A stretch of DNA of 64,000 nucleotides, taken from NCBI GenBank assembly GCA_021780105.1, contig JAJXZJ010000030.1:29993-93992 (forward strand), written 5' to 3'. The stretch comes from a bacterium (GTDB lineage: Bacteria; Verrucomicrobiota; Verrucomicrobiia; Limisphaerales; J093). The number at the start of each line of letters is the position of its first letter. Position 1 is the first letter of the stretch. This document shows, in pieces, positions 62,802 to 64,000 of the stretch. The notes beneath the pieces are model-generated. The model did no database searches and had not been told where the DNA came from. It worked only from the letters and a program-made list of their open reading frames with translations. The position numbers and the translations under genes were made by a program.

Positions 62802-64000
62802 TTACTCTGTGGCCACCGTTCCAGTTGGAAAGCCGCTGACGCTTCCCACATCCCCTATCCCAACGCTAATCGAGATAATCCATATTCCACCGGATTTCCC
62901 AAAGCTGATGCTGCCTATTGGCGTATTAAGATTCCACTGTCTGAATGGGCCCCGGAGATTCCTGGCTCTATTCGCATTTATAAGGAAAAATCCACCGCCG
63001 CCGCCGGCGTAAGCTCCAACCGCCCATGGCGTTTGGTCGAAGCAAGGTTTCTGAAACGAAACCACGCCAGGCGACTCCCTGGTGAAGGCACCCCCTCCAG
63101 CAAACGCTCCTCCATTGAGTCCACTGCCCGATCCCCCAAATAGCCCCGCACCGGCAAATGCCTGTCCGCCACCACCGATGCCAATGCCAATATCACCACC
63201 ACCTACAACAATGGCGCCGAACCCCCATAATCCATTGGGATCAATATAGCCCACGGGTGAGTCGTAAACGTAACTGTAGATATTAGCCCCGTCGTAATTT
63301 TCCCACGGGTTGAGTGCGACCTGACTTCGCGCCGTTCGGACTTGAATGTCGGGCCAACCGCTCATCGGATCCCGATTCAGCCATCGTTGCAAATTGGGAT
63401 CATAGAACCGGAAACCGTAGGAGTACAACCAGCCTCCCTGCGCGCTGTTGAGCATGATTTCCTTGCTCGAAAAGCGATACACGTTCGCACTGGCCAGCGT
63501 GCCGCTGCTGTAGGTCGTGTTCCCATACGGGTCATACCGGTAGGTCGCCACCACGTTCTGACCACTGTCCGTCAGGTTCGCGATGTTACCGTTCCCGTCT
63601 GCGTAATAGCAGTAATGCGTTCCCCACGCCCCGGTGCCGCTGCTATAGCCGCTGCTGCGGGCCAGCAGTCCACCGATTCCACCCGCCCCTTCCAGACTCC
63701 CGGAAAGGTCCTTGCCGCGCGTGTAGCTCACCGTTGGGTTGTTATTCCCATCCCGTTCCTGGATCACCCGCCGCCCGTCGTACACGTATTCCACCGTGGC
63801 GCTGACCTGCCAGGCGCTCCCGTTCCAGGTGTAATCCGTCCGCTTGCGCGCTCGGCCCAGGCCATCGTAGGCCAAGTCGCTGCGATAGACTCCGGACGCG
63901 TAAACGCTTACCAACTGGTTCTCATCATCATACGTGCCATTGCGCGTCAGGCTCCCACTGCCATAGGGCGTGACACACGCGGTCTGATTGCCATTGCCAT
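62802..64000 (-). CDS. Rhs/YD-repeat protein, C-terminal part (runs off the window)
   Basis: About 399 codons visible, open to the window edge. YD-repeats lead to the Rhs core end: THYCYYADGNGNIANLTDSG, VATYRYDPYGNTTYSSG, YRFSSKEIMLNSAQGGWLYS, YGFRFYDPNLQRWLNRDPM (the conserved core-terminating box) and YSYVYDSPVGYIDPNGLWG. The tip of about 140 residues after the core is Gly-rich, with several GGG runs and a C-terminal beta segment (FRQWNLNTPIGSISFGKSGG, IWIISISVGIGDVG). No known toxin fold is recognised. Such Gly-rich tips recur in this phylum and may not be toxic. Confidence 0.85.
   Translation of the reverse strand, partial: GNGNQTACVTPYGSGSLTRNGTYDDENQLVSVYASGVYRSDLAYDGLGRARKRTDYTWNGSAWQVSATVEYVYDGRRVIQERDGNNNPTVSYTRGKDLSGSLEGAGGIGGLLARSSGYSSGTGAWGTHYCYYADGNGNIANLTDSGQNVVATYRYDPYGNTTYSSGTLASANVYRFSSKEIMLNSAQGGWLYSYGFRFYDPNLQRWLNRDPMSGWPDIQVRTARSQVALNPWENYDGANIYSYVYDSPVGYIDPNGLWGFGAIVVGGGDIGIGIGGGGQAFAGAGLFGGSGSGLNGGAFAGGGAFTRESPGVVSFQKPCFDQTPWAVGAYAGGGGGFFLINANRARNLRGPFRQWNLNTPIGSISFGKSGGIWIISISVGIGDVGSVSGFPTGTVATE
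63757..64000. repeat. Rhs core repeat, copy B
   Basis: Partner of 61623-61866, at the window edge inside the main rhs gene. About 98 percent identical. Confidence 0.9.

Overview
This 64 kb, GC-rich window looks like a chromosome segment of a Verrucomicrobiota (Planctomycetes-Verrucomicrobia-Chlamydiae group) bacterium, probably a Pedosphaera/Limisphaera-like free-living heterotroph. The clues are a Tat-exported DUF1501 protein paired with a PPC-domain protein, a DUF1080 tandem protein, a PEP-CTERM-like protein, long-insert TatC and prepilin peptidase, and Rhs material. The assignment is inferred from gene families; there is no rRNA in the window to confirm it. I saw no tRNA, rRNA or CRISPR array.

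Layout. 0-7 kb: end of a membrane protein gene, then a translationally coupled DUF1501/PPC pair, divergent from a secreted GH42-like glycosidase. 7-15 kb: ribosomal protein S1 with a strong terminator, then a long co-directional envelope block: TolQ, a double zinc-ribbon protein, TolR, TonB/TolA, TolB, Pal, two TatA copies and TatC. 15-20 kb: EF-P, L13/S9, shikimate dehydrogenase, prepilin peptidase and chorismate synthase. 20-25 kb: a membrane protein, a repeat-bearing intergenic stretch, a secreted LssY-like protein, FIST protein and TrmB. 25-32 kb: sugar and uroporphyrinogen-decarboxylase-like genes (one a remnant), the DUF1080 protein and a ModF-like double ATPase. 32-42 kb: a GT39-like membrane enzyme, PurH, a four-gene exopolysaccharide operon (barrel, Wzc-like kinase, Wza-like lipoprotein, FHA protein) behind a near-consensus promoter, threonine aldolase and Mrp. 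42-55 kb: a Tat-exported oxidoreductase, secreted aldose epimerase with a sodium symporter, HemW, a SurA-like foldase coupled to SerA, the PEP-CTERM-like protein and cytochrome bd oxidase (CydAB).

55-64 kb is the accessory end. An IS630 element sits exactly in the cydB stop codon. It is followed by a frameshifted secreted protein gene, a GNAT gene, and a riboflavin block (ribBA, ribH) that has been split by a toxin-antitoxin module and carries a decayed second ribH 5' end. The window ends in an Rhs locus: a main rhs gene running off the edge, a small AT-richer membrane protein immediately downstream (immunity-like by position), and a displaced rhs fragment that has recombined with the tail of a SnoaL-like gene.

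Functionally the window is dominated by envelope biogenesis (Tol-Pal, Tat, exopolysaccharide, prepilin processing) and by secreted polysaccharide or sugar handling. The least explained pieces are the zinc-ribbon protein inside the Tol operon, the toxin-antitoxin/ribH arrangement, the Rhs tip with its neighbour, and several family members that lack expected key residues (EF-P, ModF, Mrp, FHA).
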